The notes: generated by a model not told the origin, from the sequence alone. Shown: positions 1 to 9,983, counted from the stretch's first letter. The stretch: 64,000 nt of DNA from Pandoraea bronchicola (GCF_902459805.1 NZ_CABPST010000002.1:310001-374000), one strand, 5' to 3'. Numbers and translations: made by a program.

Positions 1-1136
1 CAGGCAATGAACGGCAGGGGCACGAGCGTGACCACGGCCAGCCACGGGTTGATCGAGACGAGAATGACCGCCGTCATGATGATCATCAGCACGTCGGTAG
101 CAAAGTCGAGCAAGTGCAGCGAGAGGAACACGCAAATGCGGTCGCTCTCCGAGCCGATGCGCGCCATCAGGTCGCCCGTACGCTTGCCGCCAAAGTACTC
201 GAGCGAGAGCCTCAGCAGATGCGAGTACGTTGCGGTGCGCAGGTCTGCACCGATACGCTCCGACACTTTCGCGAGCAGATACGTCCGCGCCCAGCCCAGC
301 ACCCAGGCCACGAGCCCCGCGCCCAGCAGACCCGACAAGTACATTCCCACCAGGTGGTAATCGATAGGCTGACCGTTCTGGAACGGAATCAGCACGTTGT
401 CCATGAGCGGCATCGTCAGATACGGCGGGATCAACGTGGCGCCCGTGGCGCACAGCGTCAGCAGGAAACCCGCCAGCAACTGGAAACGATACGGACGGGC
501 GAAGCGCCACAAGCGCAGCAATGCCCATGTCGACGATGGGGCTTCCACCTCCGGGTTGCATTGCGGGCACGCTTCGGCGCCGGGCGGCAGTTCGGCCTGA
601 CAGATCGGGCACGTGCCCGCCTCATCCGCCTCATGACCGGCGGCATGCCCCGCCACCCGTGCGTCGCGCTGGCGCGCGACCGTGTCCATCAGCGTCAGTG
701 CTGCCGGGTTGTGGCCAAGCGTGTAGCGCCAATTGGCGAGCTTCTCACGGGCATCGCACAACTCCAGCGAGCCAACCCCCGCGTGATCGCTGTGCGTGAG
801 CGACAGGTCGGCGCGATACGGCCACGATCGCCACTGCGCACCGCGGCCTTGTGCGTCGCGACGCACCTCAGACGCCATCAGCCGGCGGTCGGTGGCGACG
901 ACCACGCCGTGCGCGAAGTGCAGTTGAGCATCCAGATCGACCGTCAGCCAGGTCAGTACGGCCTCGTCGTCGGCCAGTTGTGCGGCGACGTCCGGATACC
1001 AGGACTCGGCAGCGGCATTTCGGGCAGAAACAGATAACGCAGAAGCAGCGCCGCCGGAGGCGCCCGAAGGGCTGCTCTCGGACGATGTTGTCGGGGTGGC
1101 GGCGGAAGATGCCGCGGGAGCGGAGGTGTCGGTCAT
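1..1136 (-). CDS. Cyanophycin-locus ABC transporter (ATP-binding/permease), N-terminal part
   Basis: The reading frame opens at the ATG ending at 1136 and runs off the left edge without a stop, giving about 378 residues of the N-terminal half. Residues 1-200 are soluble: a Ser/Ala/Pro-rich leader, then a region with a zinc-ribbon-like CPIC...CPQC pair (C176, C179, C190, C193). From about residue 215 the hydrophobic helices of an ABC exporter membrane domain begin. The ATPase domain would lie outside the window. The gene is divergent from two cyanophycin synthetase genes, 295 bp away, and matches what I remember of the cyanophycin-metabolism-associated ABC transporter of Burkholderiaceae. The substrate is unknown; a role in moving cyanophycin precursors or dipeptides is inferred from position only. 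The shared gap (1137-1431) holds a 10-bp palindrome, CAGTTAACTG, at 1340-1349 in an AT-rich patch, a plausible regulator site. Confidence 0.8.
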   Translation of the reverse strand, partial: MTDTSAPAASSAATPTTSSESSPSGASGGAASALSVSARNAAAESWYPDVAAQLADDEAVLTWLTVDLDAQLHFAHGVVVATDRRLMASEVRRDAQGRGAQWRSWPYRADLSLTHSDHAGVGSLELCDAREKLANWRYTLGHNPAALTLMDTVARQRDARVAGHAAGHEADEAGTCPICQAELPPGAEACPQCNPEVEAPSSTWALLRLWRFARPYRFQLLAGFLLTLCATGATLIPPYLTMPLMDNVLIPFQNGQPIDYHLVGMYLSGLLGAGLVAWVLGWARTYLLAKVSERIGADLRTATYSHLLRLSLEYFGGKRTGDLMARIGSESDRICVFLSLHLLDFATDVLMIIMTAVILVSINPWLAVVTLVPLPFIA

Positions 1137-1431
1137 TGCTGCGGCAGACGTGTCCTCAAGGGGCGGACATCGAGACAAACGAAGAAAAATCGGGGCGGAC
1201 TTTCCCTGTTAGTCCGCGAAATTGCCGCAAGTATAACCACAGCGATGCCTTTTGCGGCGCGGAGTTCCCCGATGACACGGTGCAGCATGGAAATATTGTT
1301 GCGACGGTCAACCGTTTACGGATTTTTACGTTAAGTAACCAGTTAACTGTAAGAGCGCGACCGGCTGTGCCGCCTGAAATCGGCCTTGCCGGCCTCTCCG
1401 AACCCAGCCCTGACGCGTGAAATAGCCTTAG

Positions 1432-4065
1432 ATGAAAAAGAAAGACATTGAGATTTTCGATGTCCTGTCGCTGCGCGGCCCGAATATGTGGACATATCGG
1501 CCGGTGCTTGAGGCATGGGTCGATATCGGCGAACTCGAGGAGTTCCCGTCCAACAAGATCCCGGGGTTCCCCGAGCGGCTGTCCGAGTGGCTGCCCTCCC
1601 TCATCGAGCACCGCTGCAGCATCGGCGAGCGCGGCGGCTTCCTCCAGCGCCTGCGTGAAGGCACGTGGCCCGGCCACATTCTCGAGCACGTCACGCTCGA
1701 GCTGCAAAACCTCGCCGGCATGCCCGGCGGTTTCGGCAAGGCACGTGAAACCCCGATCTCCGGCGTCTATAAGGTGATCGTGCGTGCCTGGCACGACGAC
1801 GTGACCCGCGCGGCGCTGTTCGCCGCCCGCGATCTGGTCATGGCGGCCATCGAAGACCGCCCCTACAACGTCGAAGCCGCCGTGGAACACCTGCGCAGCC
1901 TGGTCGACAAACATTGTCTCGGCCCGAGCACGGCGTGCATCGTCGACGCTGCCGACGACCGCGACATTCCTCATATCCGCCTGTCCGACGGCAATCTGGT
2001 GCAACTGGGTTACGGCGCTGCTGCCCGCCGCATCTGGACTGCCGAGACCGACCGCACCCCGGCCATCGCCGAGAGCATCTCGCGCGACAAGGACCTGACG
2101 AAGCAACTGCTCGAGTCGTGCGGCGTGCCCGTGCCGGAAGGCCGTCTGGTCGAGAACGCCGACGACGCATGGGAAGCCGCCGAAGACATCGGTCTGCCGG
2201 TCGTCGTCAAACCGTACGACGGCAACCACGGACGTGGCGTGTTCATCAATCTCACCACGCGAGACGAAGTCATCACGGCATTCGAGGTGGCGCTCGAGGA
2301 AGGCAACGGCGTGATCGTCGAGCGCTTCGTGTCGGGGCTGGAACACCGCCTGCTGGTCGTGGGCGGGCGTGTCGTGGCTGCCGCCATGGGCGAAATGGCC
2401 TCGGTGGTTGGCGACGGCAAACACACCGTCTCGGAACTGATCGAGCTGCAGATCAACAGCGATCCGCGTCGCGGCAGCGCTGAAGATCAGCCGCTGAACC
2501 GCGTGCGCATCGATTCGTCGGCGCGGCTGGAGCTCAAGCGTCAAGGCTTCGATGCCGATTCTGTGCCGCCCGAAGGCAAGAACGTTCTGATCCAGCGTAA
2601 CGGCAACGTCGCCTTCGACGTGACCGACCGCGTGCACCCGAGCGTAGCTGCCCACGCGTCGCTGGCCGCCCGCATCGTGGGTCTGGACATCGCCGGTGTC
2701 GATCTGGTTGCGGAGGACATTTCCCGTCCGCTGGCGGAGCAACGCGGCGCCATCGTTGAAGTCAATGCCGGCCCGGGCCTGCTCATGCACCTGAAGCCGG
2801 CCGATGGCGCACCGCGCCCCGTCGGCCGCGCCATCGTCGACCATCTGTTTCCCGAGGGCGACGCCGGCCGCATTCCGATCGTCGGCATTACCGGCACCAA
2901 CGGCAAGACCGTCACCGCGCGCCTGCTCACCCATCTGTTGCAACTGGCAGGCGAACACACCGGCCTCGCGTGCAGCGACGGCCTGTTCCTCGACAAGCGC
3001 CTGGTGCAAAGCGGCGACTGCGCCAATTGGGATGCCGCGCACCGTGTGCTCATGAACGCCAGCGTGACGGCCGCCGTCTTCGAGAACGACAACACCGCCA
3101 TCCTCTCCGAAGGCCTCGCCTACGACCGCTGCCAGGTCGGTATCGTGACGAACATCGATCGGCCGGACCATCTGGGCCAGTATTTCGTCGAAGACGTCGA
3201 CCGCATGTTCAGCGTGCTGCGTACGCAAGTCGACGTGGTCCTGCCCGACGGCGTGGCCGTGCTCAATGCCCGCGATCCGCTCGTCGTGGAAATGGCGGAG
3301 CTGTGCGACGGCGACGTGATCTTCTTCGGGCTCGACGAACACCTGCCAGCCATCGTGGCGCACCGCGCTGCAGGCAAGCGTGTGGTATTCATGCGCAACG
3401 CTCAGGTCGTGCTGGCCACCGGCTCGGAAGAAACCGGCGTCGGCGCCACGGCCAACATGCCGCTGACCTACGCTGGCCGGGTTGACTTCCAGATCGAGAA
3501 CATACTCGCCGCCGTGGCTGCCGCCTGGTCGATGGGCGTGGCGCTCGACGTGCTGCGCACGGGCGTGACGACGTTCGACGTCGGTCAGATCGATGCCCCG
3601 GGCCGCTTCACGCTGTTCGAAAAGCAAGGTGCGACGGTCATCGTCGACGACGCCCATAACGCGCCGGCCCTGTCTGCCCTCGCGGCAGCCCTGGCCAAGC
3701 TGCCTGCCGAGCGCCGCATTGCGGTGTACGGCCCGGGGCTCGACCGCATGGACGAAGACTTGCAGGCCGAAGGCAAGCTGCTGGCGCAAATGTTCGACCG
3801 TGTCGTGTTGTGCGATGACCTGAGTGTCGAGCGCAAACGTCCGCTGGCCGAATCGCGTGCGCAGTTGCGCACGGGTATCGATGCGGCTGGCCGCAAGGTG
3901 CAGGTCACGGATGGCGCCGAGCGTCGTGCCGCCGCCGAAGCCGCGCTGGCGCAGCTCGTGAGCGGCGATCTGCTCGTGTTGCAGGCCGACGAAGGCGGCG
4001 CCACCGCCATGCTCGACCTCGTGCACCTGTGGATGGGCCAGCCGATGCGCGCGCTGGCCGCCTGA
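1432..4065 (+). CDS. Diverged cyanophycin synthetase paralogue (CphA')
   Basis: An 877-residue protein with the full CphA layout: N-terminal domain, ATP-grasp domain (VVVKPYDGNHGRGV near residues 256-270) and a Mur-ligase-like domain with P-loop GITGTNGKT near 483-492. CphA makes cyanophycin, a multi-L-arginyl-poly-aspartate store: the ATP-grasp domain adds Asp, the Mur-like domain adds Arg. Compared with the neighbour at 4217, several Mur-domain positions are changed: the ARGG stretch is replaced by NDNTA (near 550), DYGHN by DDAHN (near 738) and GDRRDED by GLDRMDED (near 766). In the ATP-grasp domain, the Arg of GLRMHL is Leu. The P-loop itself is intact. A second synthetase-like gene next to cphA is known in beta-proteobacteria. 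Whether this copy is active, half-active or a helper subunit cannot be read from the sequence. No clear ribosome binding site precedes the ATG. Confidence 0.85.
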   Translation: MKKKDIEIFDVLSLRGPNMWTYRPVLEAWVDIGELEEFPSNKIPGFPERLSEWLPSLIEHRCSIGERGGFLQRLREGTWPGHILEHVTLELQNLAGMPGGFGKARETPISGVYKVIVRAWHDDVTRAALFAARDLVMAAIEDRPYNVEAAVEHLRSLVDKHCLGPSTACIVDAADDRDIPHIRLSDGNLVQLGYGAAARRIWTAETDRTPAIAESISRDKDLTKQLLESCGVPVPEGRLVENADDAWEAAEDIGLPVVVKPYDGNHGRGVFINLTTRDEVITAFEVALEEGNGVIVERFVSGLEHRLLVVGGRVVAAAMGEMASVVGDGKHTVSELIELQINSDPRRGSAEDQPLNRVRIDSSARLELKRQGFDADSVPPEGKNVLIQRNGNVAFDVTDRVHPSVAAHASLAARIVGLDIAGVDLVAEDISRPLAEQRGAIVEVNAGPGLLMHLKPADGAPRPVGRAIVDHLFPEGDAGRIPIVGITGTNGKTVTARLLTHLLQLAGEHTGLACSDGLFLDKRLVQSGDCANWDAAHRVLMNASVTAAVFENDNTAILSEGLAYDRCQVGIVTNIDRPDHLGQYFVEDVDRMFSVLRTQVDVVLPDGVAVLNARDPLVVEMAELCDGDVIFFGLDEHLPAIVAHRAAGKRVVFMRNAQVVLATGSEETGVGATANMPLTYAGRVDFQIENILAAVAAAWSMGVALDVLRTGVTTFDVGQIDAPGRFTLFEKQGATVIVDDAHNAPALSALAAALAKLPAERRIAVYGPGLDRMDEDLQAEGKLLAQMFDRVVLCDDLSVERKRPLAESRAQLRTGIDAAGRKVQVTDGAERRAAAEAALAQLVSGDLLVLQADEGGATAMLDLVHLWMGQPMRALAA

Positions 4066-4216
4066 GTCGAGTGAGCCGCGAGTGGCGGCGTGCAGAAGCC
4101 TCTGCCGCCGCCCGCGCTCCCTATAGATAGATACCGAATACCCAAGCCACAGTCGTTTTTGTCGCCAACCATCCGCTATATAGGGACGCGAAGTGGACAG
4201 ACAGGGATTGCAATTT

Positions 4217-6796
4217 ATGGAAGTCTCCCGCATCCGCGCATTGCGCGGGCCGAATCTCTGGAGCCGTCACACCGCCATCGAGGCCATCGTGACGTGCACC
4301 GATCTGGAATACTCGATCGGCAATCTGGCCGGTTTCGAGGCTCGTCTGCGCGCTCGCTTTCCTGAGCTGCACGCGCTCACGCCCGACGCCGAAGAGCGTC
4401 CGGTGTCGCTGGCCGATGCGCTTGCCACCACTGCGCTGCAACTGCAGGCAGCGGCCGGCTGCCCGGTGACGTTCAGTCAAACGACGCAGACCATCGAGCC
4501 GGGCACGTTCCAGGTCGTGGTGCAATACAGCGAAGAGCCGGTTGGCCGTCTCGCCTTCGAACTGGCGCAGCAACTGATCAACGCCGCGCTCGAAGATCGC
4601 CCGTTCGATCTGGCCGATGCCCTCTACCGCCTTCGCGATCTGGACGAAGATGTGCGTCTGGGCCCGTCGACCGGTTCGATCGTGTACGCCGCCGTCGCGC
4701 GCGGCATTCCGTACCGCCGTCTGACCGAAGGTTCGATGGTGCAATTCGGCTGGGGCAGCAAACAGCGCCGCATACAGGCTGCCGAGACCGACCGCACGTC
4801 GGCCGTGGCGGAGTCGATTGCACAGGACAAGGATCTGACCAAGACACTGCTGCATGCTGCCGGCGTACCGGTGCCGCTCGGCGGCACGGTGCGCGATGTC
4901 GAAGACGCGTGGAAGCTGGTGCAGGAAATCGACGCCCCCGTGGTGGTCAAGCCGCGCGACGGCAATCAGGGCAAGGGCGTGGCCGTGCGTCTGCGCACGC
5001 GCGAAGAAATCGAGAAAGCGTTCGAGGCCGCGCAGGACATCTGCCGCGACGTCATCATCGAGCGCTACATTCCGGGCCACGACTTCCGTCTGCTCGTGGT
5101 CGGCAACAAGCTGGTAGCGGCGGCACGTCGCGACCCGCCGCAAGTGACCGGCGACGGCGTGCACACCGTTCGTCAACTGGTCGAGACGGTGAATGCCGAC
5201 CCGCGCCGTGGCGAAGGACACGCTACGTCGCTCACCAAGATTCGTTTCGACGACATCGCACTCGCTACGCTCGCCAAGCAAGGGTTGAACGCCGACTCCG
5301 TGCCGGAAGCCGGTGCGCGTGTCGTGTTGCGCAACAATGCCAACCTGTCGACCGGCGGCACGGCCACCGATGTGACCGACGACGTCCATCCGGAAATCGC
5401 TGCGCGCGCCGTCGCAGCCGCCCAGCAGGTGGGTCTGGACATTGCCGGTGTCGACGCCGTGTGCGAGACCGTCGTCAAGCCGTTCGAAGATCAGGCGGGC
5501 GGCATTGTGGAAGTCAACGCCGCACCGGGCCTGCGCATGCACCTTCAACCGTCGTACGGCAAGGGCCGCGCGGTCGGCGAAGCCATCGTCTCGACGATGT
5601 TCGAAGACGGTGACGACGGGCGCATCCCGGTCGTGGCCGTCTCGGGTACGAACGGCAAGACGACTACGGTTCGCCTGATTGCTCACCTCATCGCCCAGCA
5701 AGGGCTGCGCGTGGGCATGACCGGCACCGACGGCATCTACATCAGTGGCGAGCGTATCGACACGGGCGATTGCAGCGGCCCGCGCAGCGCGCGCAACGTG
5801 CTGATGCACCCGGACGTGGATGCCGCCGTGTTCGAAACCGCGCGTGGCGGCTTGCTGCGCGAAGGTCTGGCCTATGACCGCTGCGATGTCGCCGTGGTGA
5901 CGAACATCGGCATGGGCGACCATCTCGGCCTGTCGTACATCAACACCGTAGAAGATCTCGCGGTGCTCAAGAGTGTGATCGTGCGCAACGTGGCGCCGCG
6001 CGGCATGGCCGTGCTCAATGCCGCCGACCCGATGGTCGCGCGCATGGCCGACGCCTGCCCCGGCGACGTGACGTACTTCGCACTGGACGCCACGCACCCG
6101 GTGCTCGCCACGCATCGCGCCAAGGGCAAGCGCGTGGTCTATGTCGACGGCGGCAGCATCGTGACGTCGCGCGGCAGCGAAGAGACCCGCTACGCGCTCG
6201 CAGCGATTCCGCTCACGCGCGCCGGGGCTATCGGCTTCCAGGTCGAGAACGCGATGGCCGCCGTCGGTGCGGCCTGGGCACTGAACATCGATCCGGTGAC
6301 GATCCGAGCCGGGCTGGCCACGTTCGTGAACGACGCGGGCACCGCGCCAGGCCGCTTCAACGTGTTCGATTACAAAGGCGCCACCGTGATTGCCGACTAC
6401 GGTCACAATCCGGACGCCATTGCCGCGCTCACGCAGGCCGTGGAAACGATGCCCGCACGTCGCCGCTCGGTGGTGATTTCGGGGGCGGGCGACCGTCGTG
6501 ACGAAGACATCCGCCGTCAGACGCAGATCCTCGGCGATGCATTCGACGACGTGCTGCTTTATCAGGATCAGTGCCAACGTGGCCGCGAAGACGGCGAAGT
6601 GCTGCGGCTGCTGCGCGAAGGTCTGATCGATGCGCGTCGCGCGAGCCATGTCGACGAGATTCACGGCGAGTTCGTGGCCATCGACACCGCACTCGCACGA
6701 CTGCAACCGGGCGACTTGTGCCTGATTCTCATCGATCAGGTGGACGAAGCCCTCGCGCATATCTCGCAGCGCGTGGCAGAGGCTAGCGCCCGCTGA
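4217..6796 (+). CDS. cphA: Cyanophycin synthetase CphA
   Basis: An 859-residue ATP-dependent, cytoplasmic synthetase that polymerises Asp and Arg into cyanophycin. Domains in order are the N domain, ATP-grasp (VVVKPRDGNQGKGV near residue 240; VEVNAAPGLRMHL later) and Mur-ligase-like (GTNGKTTT near 475; ARGGLLREG near 540; DYGHNP near 726; GDRRDED near 756). All family motifs I know are present, so this is the canonical copy. I start it at ATG 4217 (MEVSRIRALRGPNLW) because AGGGA lies about 10 bases upstream and the product then begins as family members do. A GTG at 4193 in frame would add eight residues. It follows the diverged paralogue by 151 bp and was probably cotranscribed with it. A perfect 11-bp hairpin follows the stop. 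Confidence 0.92.
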   Translation: MEVSRIRALRGPNLWSRHTAIEAIVTCTDLEYSIGNLAGFEARLRARFPELHALTPDAEERPVSLADALATTALQLQAAAGCPVTFSQTTQTIEPGTFQVVVQYSEEPVGRLAFELAQQLINAALEDRPFDLADALYRLRDLDEDVRLGPSTGSIVYAAVARGIPYRRLTEGSMVQFGWGSKQRRIQAAETDRTSAVAESIAQDKDLTKTLLHAAGVPVPLGGTVRDVEDAWKLVQEIDAPVVVKPRDGNQGKGVAVRLRTREEIEKAFEAAQDICRDVIIERYIPGHDFRLLVVGNKLVAAARRDPPQVTGDGVHTVRQLVETVNADPRRGEGHATSLTKIRFDDIALATLAKQGLNADSVPEAGARVVLRNNANLSTGGTATDVTDDVHPEIAARAVAAAQQVGLDIAGVDAVCETVVKPFEDQAGGIVEVNAAPGLRMHLQPSYGKGRAVGEAIVSTMFEDGDDGRIPVVAVSGTNGKTTTVRLIAHLIAQQGLRVGMTGTDGIYISGERIDTGDCSGPRSARNVLMHPDVDAAVFETARGGLLREGLAYDRCDVAVVTNIGMGDHLGLSYINTVEDLAVLKSVIVRNVAPRGMAVLNAADPMVARMADACPGDVTYFALDATHPVLATHRAKGKRVVYVDGGSIVTSRGSEETRYALAAIPLTRAGAIGFQVENAMAAVGAAWALNIDPVTIRAGLATFVNDAGTAPGRFNVFDYKGATVIADYGHNPDAIAALTQAVETMPARRRSVVISGAGDRRDEDIRRQTQILGDAFDDVLLYQDQCQRGREDGEVLRLLREGLIDARRASHVDEIHGEFVAIDTALARLQPGDLCLILIDQVDEALAHISQRVAEASAR

Positions 6797-6803
6797 ATGG
6801 CAG

Positions 6804-6833
6804 CAGGGGCGCAGCAGCGTTCCTGCGCCCCTG
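6804..6833 (+). terminator. GC hairpin after cphA
   Basis: CAGGGGCGCAG (6804-6814) pairs perfectly with CTGCGCCCCTG (6823-6833) around an 8-base loop, starting 8 bases after the cphA stop. No T-run follows, so it is either a U-less terminator or an mRNA 3'-end stabiliser. Confidence 0.5.
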
Positions 6834-7092
6834 CCCTCCGATCCGGCACTGACCGCACTTGGGTGCGCGCTCGGTGCCCGTCTTGCCTCTCCCCCGCACA
6901 TCGCCCTCATACGTCAATCGCACCGCGCGCGAGGGTTGTGCGCTTCCTCTCGACACGGCAAGTACGACAAAGCGCAGCGGGCTATCGAGCGCCGCTGGTC
7001 GAAATAAAACGTGTCTCGATCCAACGCCACAACGTTTGTGCCAGCCATCGTAGAATCGCGCGATTGCCGATTCGAATGTGGAGAACGACCCA

Positions 7093-7827
7093 ATGAAAAT
7101 CCTCGCCGCGTGCGCCGTGCTCTGCCTGCCGTTGGTGGCCCAAGCGGATTGCCGCGATCGCCTTGAAGGCTGGACGAAAACCCTGCACCCCGGGCGCACG
7201 CTTGACGCCGATCTCGCCAGTTGCAAAGTGTGGCCTGCCAATCCGGCGCTCACGCTGGTCGCGTTGCCCTTGCCGCAGAAAGGCAGCACCGACGACGACA
7301 AGGTGTATGACATGGAGGTGCTGGTGACTGACAGCCAGACCGGGAAAGTCATCGCCCATCGCTTTGAGACGTCGGCGCTGGTGTCCGACGCCGTCAGACT
7401 GCGCAGCATTTCGCTCGACACAGCCCCGTGGCGCCTCACACCACAGGTGCTCGCCTTTGGGGTCCGAACCGACTTCGAAGGGTCGTCACGCGTGAATCCC
7501 TTCTCCCAAACCGCGTTGAGCCTGTACGTGATCGACGGCACCAAGCTGCGCAAGGTCGTCGACAATCTGGCGACACAGACCGGAGGCGGAGAATGGGATG
7601 GGAATTGTGCGGGCAGCTTTTCCGACACATCTCGCGCCATCTCTGTCGGCGCAGCCGGCAAAGATGGCTATGCAAAGCTTGTTGTCAGCGAGAAAACCGT
7701 GACGACAACGAACAAGCCGTCACGCAATGACTGCGCGAGCAAGGAAAGCACTTCCCGGCGGCCCAACGTCACCATTGAATACAACGGCGAGCGGTACCCG
7801 GTGCCGAAGGCGCTCAGCGGAAGTTGA
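7093..7827 (+). CDS. Exported protein of unknown function
   Basis: I do not recognise this 244-residue protein. It begins with a clean signal peptide (MKILAACAVLCLPLVAQA, then DC), so it is secreted or periplasmic. Four or more cysteines (in DCRDRL, ASCKVW, GNCAG, NDCAS) could form disulfides. The rest is a beta-rich, polar sequence without an enzyme motif I can name. An in-frame GTG at 7078 exists, but the ATG at 7093 puts the signal peptide at the N-terminus and is preferred. It stands alone between cphA and the SulP gene, both on the same strand but separated by 296 and 221 bp, so it is probably its own transcript. Confidence 0.7.
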   Translation: MKILAACAVLCLPLVAQADCRDRLEGWTKTLHPGRTLDADLASCKVWPANPALTLVALPLPQKGSTDDDKVYDMEVLVTDSQTGKVIAHRFETSALVSDAVRLRSISLDTAPWRLTPQVLAFGVRTDFEGSSRVNPFSQTALSLYVIDGTKLRKVVDNLATQTGGGEWDGNCAGSFSDTSRAISVGAAGKDGYAKLVVSEKTVTTTNKPSRNDCASKESTSRRPNVTIEYNGERYPVPKALSGS

Positions 7828-8048
7828 GCCGGCGCTCTGTCGAAGCGGCGGTCGCAAGCTCGCCGATACCCGCATTGACGCGTCGGGTTCGCCCAGACAG
7901 CAGACATATGCAGCCGGCAAGACCAGATTCACGAGTGCCGTAACGCGCTCGAGGAACTTCGTCCCGAACAAATCCGGAGATAATGGCGCGTCAGCTTGTG
8001 ACGCCTTGACTGTTATCAACCGCCGTATATTCGATAACGCCCCTCGAT

Positions 8049-9761
8049 ATGACTATCGATACCGGCCATGCCGCCGCGGAACAGCTTCAGAAGCCATCAA
8101 GTTATACGCGTTCGGCCGAGCCGCCTCCACCGCGAAGGGTTCGTATTGCGCGTGACGCACTGGCAGGCGTTTCGATAGCAGGACTCTTGCTGCCCGAGGC
8201 CATTGCCTACGCGAATATCGCCGGACTGCCACCGCAGGCGGGCCTGATTGCACTGCTCACGGGGCTTGTCGTCTATGCGTTCACCGGCAGCAGCCGATTC
8301 GCGATCGTGTCGGGAACCTCCTCGTCAGCCGCCGTGCTTGCCGCCACTGTGGGGGCAAGTGCCGGGGGCATCGGTGCGCAAGTCGCATACGCCGCCGCCC
8401 TCGTTGCGGCGACGGGCATTCTTTTCCTGCTGGCCGGCGCGGCGCGTTTGGGAGCCATGTCGGACTTTATCTCGAAGCCGGTCTTGCGCGGTTTTGCCTT
8501 CGGCCTGGCGCTGACGATTGCCATAAAGCAACTGCCGACGATTCTCGGCGTGCAATCGCATTACACCGATACGCTACGAATAGCCTTCGATCTTGCTCAC
8601 CAGGCGCCCAGTTGGAATTTCTATAGCGTGGCACTCGGTGTGGCTGCACTGGCCATCCTTTTCGGGCTGGGCCGAAGCGCCCGCATGCCGGCGACGCTGG
8701 CTGTCATTGTGCTCGGCATTGCATTGGGGTACAGGATCGACTGGCACGGACATGGCATTGGCACCGTTGGCGTGATCAATCTCGACAATATGACTTTCGG
8801 CCTGCCCATGTTCGACCGCTCGCAGTGGCTGCAAACCGCAGAATTCGGGTTTGCGCTGATGCTGATTCTGTATGCGGAATCGTACGGGTCGATCCGCAGC
8901 TTCGCGTTAAAGCATGGCGATATCGTGTCGGCAAACCGGGACCTCGTGGCGCTTGGCTGCGCAAATCTTGTCTCCGGATTACTGCATGGGATGCCCGTGG
9001 GTGCCGGCTACTCGGCGACGTCAGCCAACGAAGCCGCCGGTGCGCAGACCCGACTCGCCGGGTTATGTGCCGCGGCGGTCATTGCGCTGATCGTGCTGAT
9101 GCTGCTACCGCAGTTGTCCCGCACGCCTGAACCGGTACTCGCTGCGATTGTCATTTATGCAGTCAGTCACTCACTGCACCCGGACGTGTTCAAGCCGTAC
9201 TGGACATGGAAACGTGACAGACTGGTCGTGATAGCGGCGCTGCTTGCCGTGCTCGTGTTTGGCGTTCTCCACGGCTTGCTGGTCGCCATCGGGGTGAGCC
9301 TTCTTCTCACGCTGCGTAACTTGTCGGAGCCAGCGGTCTCGGTGCTCGGCCGCCTGAGAGATACCCACGATTTCGTCGACGTCTCCGCCCACGCGGATGC
9401 GACACCTATCCCCGGCATCACGATCGTGCGGCCAGAGGTACCCCTCTTCTTTGCCAATGCCGAACGCGTGCTCAGTAAGGTGCGCTTAATGCTTCGGGGG
9501 CAGTCAACGCCGGTGCAGACGGTGATGCTGAGTCTCGAAGAAACGCCCGATGTCGATAGTTCGGTTATCGAAGCACTGCGCATCTTCTCTGCCGAATTGA
9601 CGTCCCGTGGACAGCGGCTGCTCCTGGTGCGGCTCAAGCCGCGTGCGCTGGCCGTGCTTGAGCGAGCGTCCGACGGGACTCTGCCGCGTAGCGCACTGTG
9701 GGAGTTGAGCGTCGATAAATGCGTGCAGTCGCTTGCGTCTGAAATGGGTAAGAAGGACTGA
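8049..9761 (+). CDS. SulP-family anion transporter with STAS domain
   Basis: A 570-residue inner-membrane transporter. After a 30-residue polar leader come about ten hydrophobic helices, opening with the SulP signature region (DALAGVSIAGLLLPEAIAYA, LPPQAGL, then GSSRFAIVSGTSSS). The C-terminal 130 residues form a cytoplasmic STAS domain (PLFFANAERVLSKV, then DSSVIEAL). The family moves sulfate, bicarbonate or other anions, usually as proton or sodium symport; the anion here cannot be told. There is no good ribosome binding site before the ATG. Upstream there is an inverted repeat, GTTATC (8012-8017) and GATAAC (8033-8038), that could be an operator. Confidence 0.88.
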   Translation: MTIDTGHAAAEQLQKPSSYTRSAEPPPPRRVRIARDALAGVSIAGLLLPEAIAYANIAGLPPQAGLIALLTGLVVYAFTGSSRFAIVSGTSSSAAVLAATVGASAGGIGAQVAYAAALVAATGILFLLAGAARLGAMSDFISKPVLRGFAFGLALTIAIKQLPTILGVQSHYTDTLRIAFDLAHQAPSWNFYSVALGVAALAILFGLGRSARMPATLAVIVLGIALGYRIDWHGHGIGTVGVINLDNMTFGLPMFDRSQWLQTAEFGFALMLILYAESYGSIRSFALKHGDIVSANRDLVALGCANLVSGLLHGMPVGAGYSATSANEAAGAQTRLAGLCAAAVIALIVLMLLPQLSRTPEPVLAAIVIYAVSHSLHPDVFKPYWTWKRDRLVVIAALLAVLVFGVLHGLLVAIGVSLLLTLRNLSEPAVSVLGRLRDTHDFVDVSAHADATPIPGITIVRPEVPLFFANAERVLSKVRLMLRGQSTPVQTVMLSLEETPDVDSSVIEALRIFSAELTSRGQRLLLVRLKPRALAVLERASDGTLPRSALWELSVDKCVQSLASEMGKKD

Positions 9762-9983
9762 CGAAAACAGACATAGCGCCCGATTTCACAAGTCGCCGCG
9801 ATCGTCATGGATCGCTATCGGCCAAGATCGGTCGTTCGACATCGCCGACGAAATGTGCGGATGTGCGACTTATCGATCCTGACGCCCTAGTTCAAGAGAA
9901 GCCTCACGTGATTGTGCCGCTATCGCCGAGCCTCTTTGGCGAAAGCGGTGCTTTTCCAGGGGAATTCAGCAACGCCATAGAAA

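Noticed and set aside
114-1037. A 307-codon plus-strand frame at the left edge
   Set aside because: The opposite strand encodes an ABC exporter with clear membrane helices and a Cys-pair domain; the plus frame is Arg/Gln-rich shadow.
1156-4233. A 1025-codon open frame on the minus strand opposite the first cyanophycin synthetase gene
   Set aside because: His/Arg/Gly-rich text without domains, exactly antisense to a well-supported gene; it is a result of GC-rich codon use.
4121-6910. A 929-codon open frame on the minus strand opposite cphA
   Set aside because: Same pattern as above: no motif, wholly antisense to cphA.
8006-8031. TTGACT and TATATT as a promoter for the SulP gene
   Set aside because: The spacer is 14 bp, too short for a normal sigma-70 promoter.
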